DNA from: Kitasatospora aureofaciens
Lineage (GTDB): Bacteria; Actinomycetota; Actinomycetes; Streptomycetales; Streptomycetaceae
Direction: 5' to 3'
NCBI RefSeq assembly: GCF_019192735.1
Contig: NZ_JAHTKP010000062.1
Coordinates: 1 to 44,593, forward strand
Length of the DNA: 44,593 nucleotides
Shown: in pieces, positions 34,306 to 42,960 of the stretch
How the letters are laid out: each line of letters opens with the position of its first letter
How positions within the stretch are numbered: position 1 is the stretch's first letter
Notes under the pieces: model-generated
What the model was told of the DNA's origin: nothing
The model's database searches: none
What the model saw: only the letters and a program-made list of their open reading frames with translations
Position numbers and translations under genes: made by a program

Positions 34306-34603
34306 CGGGCGGCCTCCGCCAGGGTCGGGCCGGTGCTCCGTCTGGTGCTCGGTCCGGCGCTCGGTCGAGCGTGTGGTCTGCGGGCCGCTCTGCCCATCTC
34401 TCCCCCAGGGTTGCGCCCGACGCCGGGCCGACCGCCGACCGTATCGGACGGGCGGTCAGCGGCGGTCGCCCGGGGTGCCCGGCCAAGGCCGGGGCCCGCT
34501 TCCCAGCCTCGGGCCGGGCGTGGCGGCGCGCCCGCCGGAGGGGCCGTCGGGGTGAGCCCTCGAAAGGTCGGAGCGAGGGGCGAAGGGGGGTAGAAACGGC
34601 CGG
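34306..34603. other. Intergenic region between ZIP and the degenerate-Mrr gene
   Basis: These 298 bases hold the ZIP promoter and the end of the next minus-strand transcript. Several direct copies of a TGCTCGGTC-like sequence occur at 34330-34370, but no terminator hairpin or coding remnant was recognised. Confidence 0.4.
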
Positions 34604-36235
34604 TCAGCGGCCTGCGGCGAGGGGCAGGCCGAGGTGGGTCATGGCGAGTTCGCGGACACCGTCGCCGTCGACCAGGTGGATGTGCCGGTGGCTCTCCTCG
34701 GCGGTCAGGTCGAGGGCCTCGTCGGCGAAGCGGCCGGTGGTCAGCCGCAGGCCGCGCTCGGCGGACTCCTCCCGGACGGCCTCGGCCAGCGTCCGGATCT
34801 CCTCGGCGGCGACCTCGGCGCCGCCCCGGGAGGCCCAGACCACCCAACGGCCGGGCAGCGCGCTGCCGGGGCCGCCCTCGCCGGTGGCGACCAGCCCGGC
34901 CGAACCGCGCAGCCGGACGCTCCACTCGGCCAGCCCGCCCCGGGTGAGCAGGTCACGGACCAGCTGGGCGAACTCGTTGGCGGACAGGTCGGGCGCGGCC
35001 GGCACGGCGGCCCCGGCCCGCGCGGCCGGCTCGACGCCCGCCCGGGCGTACGGGTCCGGGGTGACGGCGGCACCGAGCTGGCGCAGCCGCACCAGCGCCT
35101 CGTCCTGCTCGGCGTCGGCGTAGACGCCCTCGCCGTCGCGTTCCTCGTACGGGGCGGCGGGCGGCAGCAGCCGGGTGCGGGCCAGCGCGTCGCGGTCGGC
35201 GTCCACGCTGACCAGGCAGAGCGGTTCGGCCCCGCCGGGCTCGCGCAGCCAGCCGTTGAGGACGACGCCCGCGAGTATCTCGTCGGTGTCGACGGCGTCG
35301 GCGGCCTGCAGGGCGCGCAGGGCGAGCCGGGCGACCAGCCGCAGGTAGTCGGTGGCTCGGTCGGCCGGCCGGCGCGGCACCGGGACGATGTCGCCGTCGG
35401 GGGCGAGCCGGTATCCGGTGAGCGAGGGCACCAGGTCGAGCGGCGGCAGGTCGAGGTCCAGCACCGCGGTGCGGGTGAGCGGGCGGAAGACCGCCCGGCA
35501 GGGGGCGGGCAGGTCCTGGGTGGCCGTCTCGGCGGCGGCGAGGGCCCGCTCCAGCAGCGACTCCACCGCGGCCGGCTCGGCCAGCCGGTAGGCCCGGCGG
35601 CACTCCTCCAGGCTCTCGTTGTACTCGCGCACCGCGCGGGCCCGGGCCGCCTCGGCCTCCTCGTGGGCCCGCCGGGACTCGTCGGCGGCCGGGCTGCCCG
35701 CCTCGGCCTGGCGGGTGCGCCACTCGCGCAGGGCGCGCTGGTGGGCCAGCCGGGCCTGGGCCAGTTCGCGCTGGTAGCCGGAGTCGAGCAGGCGGCGGGT
35801 CGGGGCGGCATCGGGGCCGGCTGCTGGCGGCTCGGCGGGGGCGAAATCCTCCCAGCGGGGCTCGGCCTCGGCGGCGGCCGCCGGCCCGTCGGCCGGGTAG
35901 GGGCGGGGCTCGTAGCGCCGCAGCTGGCTCTCGAAGTCCATGGCCGAGACGGGCAGCGCGGCCCGCCGCAGCAGGTCGGCGAGCCGGTCGTGCTCGGCCT
36001 GGACGGTGAGCGTGCGGTGGTGGGTCAGGGCGGCGGCCCTGGCCTGGGCCGCGACGGGCTCCTCCGCCTCGGACGGGCCGTCACCGGTGGTGCCGGTGAC
36101 GGCGGTGGCGCTGACGGCGCCCGGGTCCGGGCCGGGATCGGCGCCGAGGTCGCGGAACACCGAGGCGAGGAAGCCCGGTTGGGGGAACTGGGCGGTGGTG
36201 GTGCCGTCGGGCTGGCCGTCTGCTGAGTACTGCAT
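34604..36235 (-). CDS. Coiled-coil protein with a degenerate Mrr-type restriction endonuclease domain
   Basis: A 543-residue protein (alternative ATG starts at 36253 and 36313). Residues 50-220 are charged and mostly helical with a likely coiled coil, AHQRALREWRTRQAEAG.. ending in a conserved-looking middle domain. The last about 120 residues resemble the Mrr catalytic fold: NEFAQLVRDLLTRGG, then a stretch ending in RLTTGRFADEALDL and HIHLVDGDGVRELAMTHLGLP. The two catalytic strands are changed: the usual GVD reads AGLVAT and QxK reads VWASR. It should therefore not cut DNA by the normal mechanism. It lies 114 bases downstream of the 575-residue gene and probably shares its transcript. Its true role is unknown. 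Confidence 0.72.
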   Translation of the reverse strand: MQYSADGQPDGTTTAQFPQPGFLASVFRDLGADPGPDPGAVSATAVTGTTGDGPSEAEEPVAAQARAAALTHHRTLTVQAEHDRLADLLRRAALPVSAMDFESQLRRYEPRPYPADGPAAAAEAEPRWEDFAPAEPPAAGPDAAPTRRLLDSGYQRELAQARLAHQRALREWRTRQAEAGSPAADESRRAHEEAEAARARAVREYNESLEECRRAYRLAEPAAVESLLERALAAAETATQDLPAPCRAVFRPLTRTAVLDLDLPPLDLVPSLTGYRLAPDGDIVPVPRRPADRATDYLRLVARLALRALQAADAVDTDEILAGVVLNGWLREPGGAEPLCLVSVDADRDALARTRLLPPAAPYEERDGEGVYADAEQDEALVRLRQLGAAVTPDPYARAGVEPAARAGAAVPAAPDLSANEFAQLVRDLLTRGGLAEWSVRLRGSAGLVATGEGGPGSALPGRWVVWASRGGAEVAAEEIRTLAEAVREESAERGLRLTTGRFADEALDLTAEESHRHIHLVDGDGVRELAMTHLGLPLAAGR

Positions 36236-36349
36236 CGGTCGTCGTTCCCCCATGCTCGTCCGGCGCCTGCCCGGGGCGGCCGGCGACCCTGCGGCCCGCC
36301 CCCTGCCGGACATTGTCCACCGAGCGGGCGCAGTGGTCAGCCAAGCCTC

Positions 36350-38077
36350 TCAGTTGGTCCGGGTGTTGGTCAGGTGCAGGCCGATGTAGCCGACATAGAT
36401 CCGGCCACTGCCCGAGCAGTCGTCGAGATAGTGCAGCCGGGGTGCGGTGCGCCCGCCGCCGATCCGCAGGTGCGCGCCCATGAACGCGCGCCGGGAGGCG
36501 TCCACGCACTCCGGCACCGGCAGCATCCGCTCACGCTTCCACTTGGTGTGGCTGAACACCGTCCGGGACTCCCCGCGGACCGCCTTGCGGGGCGGGAAGC
36601 GGTGGCAGCCGTCCGGGGTGTGCTCGCACCACTGCTTGAAGTCGCCGCCGGCCTCACCGCGGACGGCCGCCTCGGCGTACTCCTGAAGGGCGGTCAGCCC
36701 GTCCCAGGCGAGCCGGGCCCAGCCCGCCCCGGCGCACTGGAGCTCGTCCAGCGCGAGCGCGGCCTTCTGGTCGCCGGTGAAGGTGAGCAGCGGGAACTCG
36801 CCCAGCCGGGACAGGAGTTCGGAGAACGTGTCCGGACCGTCGGCCTGCCCTGCCCGCCCGGTCCGCGCGGCCTGGGCGCGCGGTGCGGCGGCCTGTCCGG
36901 CGCAGAGCCGGGCGGGCAGGGCACGGCCCCGGGCCCTCGCCCGGACCCGACGCTCGCGGCTCAGGGTGCGCCGGACGCGCTCCAGTTCGTCCGCCCTGGC
37001 CTGCTGCTCGGCCCGGTCCTGCTGCTCCTCCCGGGCAAGCGCGGCCAGTTCGGCGCAGGCGGCGGCCTGGCGGGCGGTCAGGCCGGTTGCGGGGTCGGCG
37101 ACCGGGTCGGCCGGCGAGGCGGCGTCCTGGCGGTGCTGCGGCGGGGGGACCCGCAGCACCGGGACGGCCGCGAGCGCGGGCGGCAGCGGCAGGTCGGCGG
37201 CGATCCGGCGCGGCTCGCGGGCGAGCAGCCCGGCGGCGCGGCGGAGGTCCTGCTCTATTCGGCCTCGGGCCAGCACCGGGTGCCGGGCGCCGTCCTGCCG
37301 GGAGGCCGGGTCGACCTCGGGCAGGTAGGTGCGCACCGCCCCGCCGTAGACGGTGTGGTACTCCAGCGCGACGTTGAACCCGGTGCGGGCACCCGGATCC
37401 AGCACGTAGGCGGTGGCGAGGCCGGGCAGCTGCTGGCAGAGCGGGCGGACCACGGCCTCCACCCAGAGGTCGACCGGGTGGTTGACCGGGACGCTGGCGA
37501 CCACGGTGGGCAGTCGGCGCTCCGGATCGCACAGCTCGTCGATCAGCCCGTCGACCTCGGCGGCGGTGATCACCCGCGGCGCGAGCTGGACGACGGCCGG
37601 GCCGTCGGTGGCGTCGAGCAGCGGTAGCAGCGTGCGGGCGAGTTCGGGGACCGGCACCCGGCACGGCGTGCGCAGGCCGTTGCCGGTGCTGTGCGACTCG
37701 GCCTCCAGCCGGACCCAGGTGGGGCCGTCGGCGGCGGTGGCCACGGTCAGCGTGAGCTGCTGTGTCCCGTGCGGGGCCGGAGTGCGCAGGCGGCGGCGGT
37801 CGTAGCAACCGGCGCCCGGGCCGCCGCGCAGCGGGCCGTGGTCGCGGTCGAGCAGGACGCGATCGCCGAGGCGGAGGCGCTCGGCCTGCGGGTTCCCGGC
37901 GGGCGGGGGCTCCTCGCAGCCTTCCTGTTTCAGCCAGTCGGCGAGCTGCTCGTCGGCCAGGGAGACGGCGTCGGCGTGCGGGAGGGTCGTGGTGACGGTC
38001 ATCCGGTAGGGCGTCGCGGGGCCCCGGGGGCCGGGCAGGTCGGCACGGGCGGGCGAAGGGGAGCGGTCTGAGGTCAT
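36350..38077 (-). CDS. Large conserved-type protein of unknown function with coiled coil and a GYIGxHLTN C-terminus
   Basis: A 575-residue protein from ATG 38077, with GGAGG seven bases upstream. The frame is open for 336 more codons through the yigZ gene, but that is a shadow. No known catalytic domain was recognised. There is an N-terminal beta-rich half with VASVPVNHPVDLWVEAVVRPL and YVLDPGARTGFNVALEYHTVYGGAVRTYLP. A charged coiled-coil segment covers about 345-390, and a C-terminal module ends RIYVGYIGLHLTNTRTN. Similar endings occur in several unstudied actinobacterial proteins. The neighbour downstream is the degenerate-Mrr gene, so the two may work together in a DNA-related or defence role; this is inference. 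Confidence 0.7.
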   Translation of the reverse strand: MTSDRSPSPARADLPGPRGPATPYRMTVTTTLPHADAVSLADEQLADWLKQEGCEEPPPAGNPQAERLRLGDRVLLDRDHGPLRGGPGAGCYDRRRLRTPAPHGTQQLTLTVATAADGPTWVRLEAESHSTGNGLRTPCRVPVPELARTLLPLLDATDGPAVVQLAPRVITAAEVDGLIDELCDPERRLPTVVASVPVNHPVDLWVEAVVRPLCQQLPGLATAYVLDPGARTGFNVALEYHTVYGGAVRTYLPEVDPASRQDGARHPVLARGRIEQDLRRAAGLLAREPRRIAADLPLPPALAAVPVLRVPPPQHRQDAASPADPVADPATGLTARQAAACAELAALAREEQQDRAEQQARADELERVRRTLSRERRVRARARGRALPARLCAGQAAAPRAQAARTGRAGQADGPDTFSELLSRLGEFPLLTFTGDQKAALALDELQCAGAGWARLAWDGLTALQEYAEAAVRGEAGGDFKQWCEHTPDGCHRFPPRKAVRGESRTVFSHTKWKRERMLPVPECVDASRRAFMGAHLRIGGGRTAPRLHYLDDCSGSGRIYVGYIGLHLTNTRTN

Positions 38078-38361
38078 GCGCATACCTCCGTGGTGCGGTG
38101 GTGGGGTCTGGTGTCCTCCATCGATGGGTTTCGTCCGGTTCGGCCGGATCCTTGCCCAGGAAACGCCACGACCGGGAGTGGAAGTTCCAACTCCGGGCCA
38201 CGTGAATACGTTCGAGTGAATCTGCTCAAGCCGCGCCCCGCGTGGCGCGGCGTCCGGGCTACCTTGGCCGACTCGGCCGAGGTCGGCAGGTCGGCCGCGA
38301 TCCGGCCGGATATGCGTCTGCGAACACTGCCCCGTCGATGAAACAGTGCCCCGCCGATGGC
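38078..38361. other. Intergenic region upstream of the unknown 575-residue gene
   Basis: 284 bases. GGAGT-GGAA-G-TTCC-A-ACTCC (38175-38194) is a near-perfect palindrome about 100 bases upstream of ATG 38077. A 16-bp direct repeat with two mismatches (CACTGCCCCGTCGATG at 38325-38340, CAGTGCCCCGCCGATG at 38344-38359) lies at the 3' end of yigZ. Confidence 0.5.
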
Positions 38362-39018
38362 CTAGACCGGCACCTCGACATACGTCCGGCCGGCCGCGAC
38401 GGCCACGGCGGTGCCGCCGGTCGCCTCGGCCAGCCAGGCATGGAAGGCCGCCACGTCCGGCTCCGGCACGCCGACCTCGATCCGCACCCCGGTCGGCTCG
38501 TAGGCGAGGTCGCTCACCTTGTACCCCGCCGCCCGCAGGTCGTTCTCCACCCGCCCGGCCCGCACGTGGTCCGCGGTCACCGCCAGCAGCGCCACCGGCC
38601 GCCGCTCCAGCAGGCCGACCTCGTCCACCGCCTCCGACACCGCGTTCCCGTACGCCCGGACCAGGCCGCCCACGCCGAGCTTGATGCCGCCGAAGTACCT
38701 GGTCACCACGGCCGCGGTGTCGGTCAGCCCGCGGCGGCGGAGCACCTCCAGCATCGGCACCCCGGCCGTGCCGCCCGGCTCGCCGTCGTCGTTGGAGCGC
38801 TCGCGGCGCTGCTCGTCGCCGACCACGAAGGCGGTGCAGTTGTGCCGCGCGTCCCAGTACTGCTTGCGGATGCCCGCGATGAAGGCCTGGGCCTCCTCCT
38901 CGTCGGCGACCCGGGCGAGGTGGCAGATGAACCGGGACTTCTTGATCTCGATCTCGTGGCTGCCGGCCTGCCGGATGGTGAGGTACGGCCTGGGGGTCGG
39001 CTCCGGCGTGGCGGACAT
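38362..39018 (-). CDS. YigZ/IMPACT family protein
   Basis: A 218-residue protein. The N-terminal IMPACT domain (about 20-125) shows SRFICHLARV, HNCTAFVVG and RSNDDGEPGGTAGVPML, and then VVTRYFGGIKLGVGGLVRAYG. The C-terminal DUF1949 half (about 140-205) is complete. The eukaryotic relatives inhibit Gcn2; the bacterial role is not firmly known, though some enzyme activity has been proposed. The ATG at 39018 follows GGGAG by 12 bases. A large branched hairpin lies between this gene and the upstream lyase gene. Confidence 0.92.
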   Translation of the reverse strand: MSATPEPTPRPYLTIRQAGSHEIEIKKSRFICHLARVADEEEAQAFIAGIRKQYWDARHNCTAFVVGDEQRRERSNDDGEPGGTAGVPMLEVLRRRGLTDTAAVVTRYFGGIKLGVGGLVRAYGNAVSEAVDEVGLLERRPVALLAVTADHVRAGRVENDLRAAGYKVSDLAYEPTGVRIEVGVPEPDVAAFHAWLAEATGGTAVAVAAGRTYVEVPV

Positions 39019-39048
39019 GGCGCGGCGGTTCTCCCGGGAGACGACGAA

Positions 39049-39093
39049 GGCTGGCGGCGCACGCCCCGGACGTGCGGGGCGGCACCGCCAGCC
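39049..39093 (-). terminator. Terminator downstream of the DUF6986 lyase gene
   Basis: Outer arms GGCTGGCGG (39049-39057) and CCGCCAGCC (39085-39093) enclose an inner stem GCCCCG (39063-39068) and CGGGGC (39075-39080). It sits 59 bases past the lyase stop codon (39152-39154) and just before yigZ. Confidence 0.75.
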
Positions 39094-39151
39094 TAGTTGG
39101 CCGGGCAGGTGGTCGGCGGCAGACGGCCAGCAGGCGGCCGGAGGCCCACTG

Positions 39152-40441
39152 TCAGCGGCCGGCCAGGGCGTCCAGCTGCTTGCGGTCCAGGCCGGTCAGG
39201 GCGGTGACCTCGGCCGGGTCGACGGCGCCGCAGTCCAGGCCGCGCAGCACGTAGCCGCTGAGTGCCCGGGCGGTGGCCGGCTCGTCCATCACGTCGCCGC
39301 CGGCCTTGGCGACGTACGCGGCCAGCCGGGCGGCGGCGGCCTCCAGACCCTCGCGGTAGAAGGAGTACACGGCGACATAGCGGGTCGGCAGGTGCGCCGG
39401 GTGCATGTCCCAGCCCTGGTAGTACGCGCGGGCCAGCGACCGGCGGACCAGGTCGTGGTGGAGCTTCCAGGCCGCGTGCACCTGCTCGGTGGAGCCGGTC
39501 GGGATGACGTTGGTCGAGCCGTCGGAGAGCCGGACCCCGGTGCCGGCCGCGGCCACCTGCATGACCGCCTTCGCGTGGTCGGCGACGGGGTGGTCCATGC
39601 TCTGGTAGGCCGCACTGACGCCGCAGGAGGCGCTGTAGTCGAAGGTGCCGTAGTGCAGGCCGGTGGCGCGGCCCTCGGCGGCCTCGATCATGAGAGCGAC
39701 GGTGGCCCGGCCGTCCGGGCCGAGGATCGCCTGGGTGGTCTCGATCTGGCTCTCGAAGCCGATCCGGCCGGCCGGCAGCCCGGCGCGCCGCTCGAAGTCC
39801 TCCAGCAGCCGGACCAGCGCGGTGACCTGCTCGGCGTACGTCACCTTGGGCAGGGTGAGGACCAGGCCGTCCGGCAGTCCGCCGTTCGCGAGCAGAGTGG
39901 CGAGGAACAGCTCCAGGGTGCGGATGCCGCGGGCGCGGACGGGCGCCTCCATGCACTTGATCCGGATGCCGATGTACGGCGGCGCGCTGCCGTCCGCCAC
40001 GGCCGCGGCGACGAGTTCGGCCGCGCGGACAGCGGCGGCGTCCTCCTCGGCGTCCGGGCGCGGGCCGTAACCGTCCTCGAAGTCGATCCGCAGGTCCTCG
40101 ATCGGCTCGCGTTCGAGCTTGGCGCGGACCCGGGCGTGCACGTCGGCGAGCAGGGCATCGTCGGCCACGCCGAGGGCGCGGGCGAGCTCGGACGGGGTGC
40201 CGGCGTGGGTGTCGAAGGCCTCCAGGGCCTGCCGGCCCCACGCGCGGACGGTGTCGGCGGCGAAGGCGTCGGCCGGGACGTAGACGGTGTGCACCGGCTG
40301 CCGGGTCCCGGAGTCGCCCGGGTAGCGGCGTGCCAGGTCGGCGTCGACCGGGGCGAGCAGCACCTCCACGGCGTCGCGGGCGGCGGCGGAGAAGGAGGCC
40401 CCGCCTGTCGGTCCGTTACCGTCGACCTCGACCTGCGACAT
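39152..40441 (-). CDS. HpcH/HpaI aldolase / citrate lyase-like protein (DUF6986)
   Basis: A 429-residue protein. LRIDFEDGYGPR carries the metal-binding Asp/Glu characteristic of CitE/HpcH TIM-barrel lyases, and GFESQIETTQAILGP contains the second metal ligand. LHYGTFDYSASCGVSAAYQSMDHP is the conserved end of the barrel. It is likely a C-C lyase or synthase acting on a CoA or keto-acid, but the substrate is unknown. Relatives are found in purine or glyoxylate clusters of streptomycetes. ATG 40441 has GGAGGAG four bases upstream, and a 15-base palindrome lies 28 bases upstream. Confidence 0.85.
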   Translation of the reverse strand: MSQVEVDGNGPTGGASFSAAARDAVEVLLAPVDADLARRYPGDSGTRQPVHTVYVPADAFAADTVRAWGRQALEAFDTHAGTPSELARALGVADDALLADVHARVRAKLEREPIEDLRIDFEDGYGPRPDAEEDAAAVRAAELVAAAVADGSAPPYIGIRIKCMEAPVRARGIRTLELFLATLLANGGLPDGLVLTLPKVTYAEQVTALVRLLEDFERRAGLPAGRIGFESQIETTQAILGPDGRATVALMIEAAEGRATGLHYGTFDYSASCGVSAAYQSMDHPVADHAKAVMQVAAAGTGVRLSDGSTNVIPTGSTEQVHAAWKLHHDLVRRSLARAYYQGWDMHPAHLPTRYVAVYSFYREGLEAAAARLAAYVAKAGGDVMDEPATARALSGYVLRGLDCGAVDPAEVTALTGLDRKQLDALAGR

Positions 40442-40468
40442 CGTGCTCCTCCATGCCGAACCAGCACT

Positions 40469-40483
40469 TCAACAATTTGTTGA
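40469..40483. promoter_or_regulatory. Perfect palindrome upstream of the DUF6986 gene
   Basis: TCAACAA-T-TTGTTGA is a perfect 7-1-7 palindrome, unusually AT-rich for this genome, 28 bases before the ATG. It has the form of a repressor operator (IclR- or GntR-like regulators use such sites), but no regulator gene adjoins it. Confidence 0.5.
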
Positions 40484-40553
40484 GGTGAAGGTAGCCCCGG
40501 CGGGGTCGGGCGTCAATGGCCGACCGAGCGGTGGACGGATCCCGGGACGGAGG

Positions 40554-42092
40554 TCACTCCCTCCCGGCGGCGGCGTAGCGGTCGCTCAGCTGCGGGTACA
40601 GCGCGGCGACGTCCTTCGGGTGCACCGAGCCGTCCGGGCGGTTGCCGGTGACCCCGTACTCCGTGGTCAGCCACTCGGCGAGGCGCTGCGGGTCGGGCTG
40701 GTGCTCGAAGGTGTCGATGTAGGAGACCAGCGCCTCGAAGGCCAGCTCCGGGTCGAGCCGGGCGGGCGCGGGGCGCGGGCCGGGCTCGTCTGAGTGGACG
40801 GGCGGCTGCAGGTGCAGCTGCTCCTGCGGCTGGGTCGGCTCAGCGGGGTGTGCCTCCGCGTGCGGCGCGGGCTGGGGCAGGGGCTGGGGCTGCTGCTGCG
40901 GGCCGGGCTGAGGCGCGGGCTGCGGGGCCGGCTCCTCCTCGGCGGCCGGGCGCGGGGGCTTGAACCACGGCGAGGCCTGGCCGGGCACCCGGCCGGCCGG
41001 GGTCGCGTCGGTCTGGTGACCGCCGGTGGTGCGGACCGGCCGTGCGGTCCAGACGTTCAGCTCCTCGCGCGGCGACTGCGGGGCCTCCTCGGCCACGCCC
41101 TCCGGCTCCTGCGCGGCGCGCAGGCGGACGGCGGCGAGCTTGGCCAGCATCGGCGCGGCCACCTCGGCGGACATCAGCGGGACGGCGGCCGGCTCGGGCT
41201 GAGTCTCCTGCGGCTGGGCCTGCAGAGCCTGAGCTTGCGGAGGCTGAGCCTGCGGCGGCTGAGCCTGCTGCTGAGGCCGGGGCTGGACCTGCCCGACGGG
41301 CTGCGGCTGAACCGGGACTGCGGGACCCGCGGGACCCGCCGGTGCGATGGCCGCGGCGGCGCGGTGGTCCTGGAGCTGGAGCTCCCGGACCTCCGTCGCC
41401 TCCCGCTCGCGCGCCTCGTCGTCCAGCCGGTCGAGCAGCGCCGGGTCCAGCGGCACGCCGTACTTGGCGAGCTTGAGCGGCAGCAGCGCCTGGATCGGCG
41501 CCGACCGGCGCCAGCCGCGTCCGTACCGGAAGCGCAGCTGAGCCCGGTAGACCAGTCGGTTCTGCTCCAGCCGGACGACCTCGTCGTACGACCGCAGCTC
41601 CCAGAGCTTCATCCGCCGCCAGAGCCGGAAGGTCGGCACCGGGGAGAGCAACCAGCGCATCATCCGGACCGACTCCATGTGCCGGTCCGCGGTGATCGCC
41701 GCGATCCGCCCGACCGCGTGCCGGGAGGCCTCGACGACGACCACGAAGAGCACCGGGATGACGGCGTGCATCCCCATGCCGAGCGGGTCGCCCCAGGAGG
41801 CGGCCGCGTTGAAGGCGATGGTGGCGACGGTCAGCAGCCAGGCAGTCTGCCGCAGCAGCGGGAAGGGGATCCGCAGCCAGGTCAGGACCAGGTCGAGCGC
41901 GAGGAGGACGACGATGCCGGCGTCGACGCCGATCGGGAAGGCGTAGGCGAAGGTGCCGAAACCTTTCTCTGCGGCCAGTTCCCGCACCGCGTTGTACGAA
42001 CCCGCGAACCCGATGCCCGAGATGATGCAGGCGCCGGCCGCGACGATGCCGAGCAGGCTCCGGTGAGCCTTGGTGAGCGTTGGGCGTGCCAT
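40554..42092 (-). CDS. DUF2637 membrane protein with long disordered tail
   Basis: A 512-residue protein. Residues 1-130 hold four transmembrane segments (about 13-32, 49-72, 84-100 and 108-122), the DUF2637 pattern also seen in plasmid SpdB spread proteins. A charged cytoplasmic region follows, RMMRWLLSPVPTFRLWRRMKLWEL, which is conserved in streptomycete DUF2637 proteins. Residues 240-440 are Gln/Pro-rich and low complexity, and the last 70 residues form a small helical module with VSYIDTFEHQPDPQRLAEWL. The function is unknown. ATG 42092 is preferred, with AGGGG further upstream; the frame is open to 42374 but without family sequence. Confidence 0.82.
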   Translation of the reverse strand: MARPTLTKAHRSLLGIVAAGACIISGIGFAGSYNAVRELAAEKGFGTFAYAFPIGVDAGIVVLLALDLVLTWLRIPFPLLRQTAWLLTVATIAFNAAASWGDPLGMGMHAVIPVLFVVVVEASRHAVGRIAAITADRHMESVRMMRWLLSPVPTFRLWRRMKLWELRSYDEVVRLEQNRLVYRAQLRFRYGRGWRRSAPIQALLPLKLAKYGVPLDPALLDRLDDEAREREATEVRELQLQDHRAAAAIAPAGPAGPAVPVQPQPVGQVQPRPQQQAQPPQAQPPQAQALQAQPQETQPEPAAVPLMSAEVAAPMLAKLAAVRLRAAQEPEGVAEEAPQSPREELNVWTARPVRTTGGHQTDATPAGRVPGQASPWFKPPRPAAEEEPAPQPAPQPGPQQQPQPLPQPAPHAEAHPAEPTQPQEQLHLQPPVHSDEPGPRPAPARLDPELAFEALVSYIDTFEHQPDPQRLAEWLTTEYGVTGNRPDGSVHPKDVAALYPQLSDRYAAAGRE

Positions 42093-42264
42093 TACGTCTA
42101 TCAACCCCTGGATGTCGGCTGCTGCCGTACGCAGCCCCGCTGCCGGTTCCCGCCGGTCGGGCGCGCCGGACGGCTGAGCGACCTCCGGGCTCGGCCCACC
42201 GGAGTTTACTCGTACACCCGTTTCAGCGTTCTCGCAGGCCGGAGTGTCACGGCAGGACGCTTGC

Positions 42265-42290
42265 CCGAACCGGTTCACCGGACCGGTCGG
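42265..42290 (-). terminator. Possible terminator downstream of the response regulator gene
   Basis: CCGAACCGGT (42265-42274) pairs with ACCGGTCGG (42282-42290), leaving one bulged base and a 7-base loop, four bases past the stop codon. This is a moderate hairpin. Confidence 0.45.
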
Positions 42291-42294
42291 AGCG

Positions 42295-42960
42295 TCAGGT
42301 GGCCTGTTCCGCCGTGCCGTTGAGGTAGGCGAGCACGGCGAGGACGCGTCGGTTGGCATCCTCGTCGGGGGCAAGTTCGAGCTTGGTGAAGATGTTGGCG
42401 ATGTGCTTGGCCACCGCGCCGTCGCTCACCGTCAGCCGGGCGGCGATCGCCGAGTTCGAGCAGCCCTCCGCCATCAGCTCCAGCACCTCGCGCTCGCGCG
42501 GCGACAACCGCAGCAGCGGCCCCGGACGGCGCGAGGTGGTCTGCATCAGCTTCGCGATCACGTCCGGGTCCATCGCCGTCCCGCCGGCCGCCACCCGGCG
42601 GACCGCGTCGATGAACTGCCCGGCGTTGAACACCCGGTCCTTCAGCAGGTAGCCGATCCCGCCCGTGCCGTCGGCCAGCAACTCCCGCGCGTACAGCTGC
42701 TGAACGTGCTGCGACAGCACCAGCACCGGAAGGCCGTGGATCTCCTGGCGCGCCTTGAGCGCGGCCTGCAGCCCCTCGTCGGTCAGCGTCGGCGGCAGCC
42801 GGACGTCGACCACGGCCACGTCCGGCCGGTGGGTCAGCAACGCCTCCAGCAGCTCCGGGCCGGTCTCGACGGCGGCGGCGATGGTGAAGCCGTGCGCTTC
42901 CAGCAGCCGGATCAGGCCTTCCCGAAGGAGATAGAGGTCCTCGGCGAGGACAACTCGCAC
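42295..42960 (-). CDS. NarL/FixJ-type response regulator with LuxR HTH
   Basis: A 221-residue response regulator from GTG 42960. The receiver domain (1-120) has Asp8, the phosphoacceptor Asp52 in VVDVRLPP, and Lys107 in YLLKDRV. The LuxR-type DNA-binding domain (about 150-205) reads LSPREREVLELMAEGCSNSAIAARL and SDGAVAKHIANIF. Its start overlaps the end of the histidine kinase gene by 49 bases, so they form a coupled pair. Targets are unknown; LiaR-like regulators of this kind often respond to envelope stress. Confidence 0.94.
   Translation of the reverse strand: MRVVLAEDLYLLREGLIRLLEAHGFTIAAAVETGPELLEALLTHRPDVAVVDVRLPPTLTDEGLQAALKARQEIHGLPVLVLSQHVQQLYARELLADGTGGIGYLLKDRVFNAGQFIDAVRRVAAGGTAMDPDVIAKLMQTTSRRPGPLLRLSPREREVLELMAEGCSNSAIAARLTVSDGAVAKHIANIFTKLELAPDEDANRRVLAVLAYLNGTAEQAT

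Noticed and set aside
32738..34486. 582-codon minus frame across the MarR and ZIP genes
   Set aside because: It is a frame shadow that changes composition where the real genes change and has no motif.
38078..39085. 336-codon upstream extension of the 575-residue gene
   Set aside because: It overlaps yigZ in another frame; GGAGG stands at the right distance from ATG 38077.
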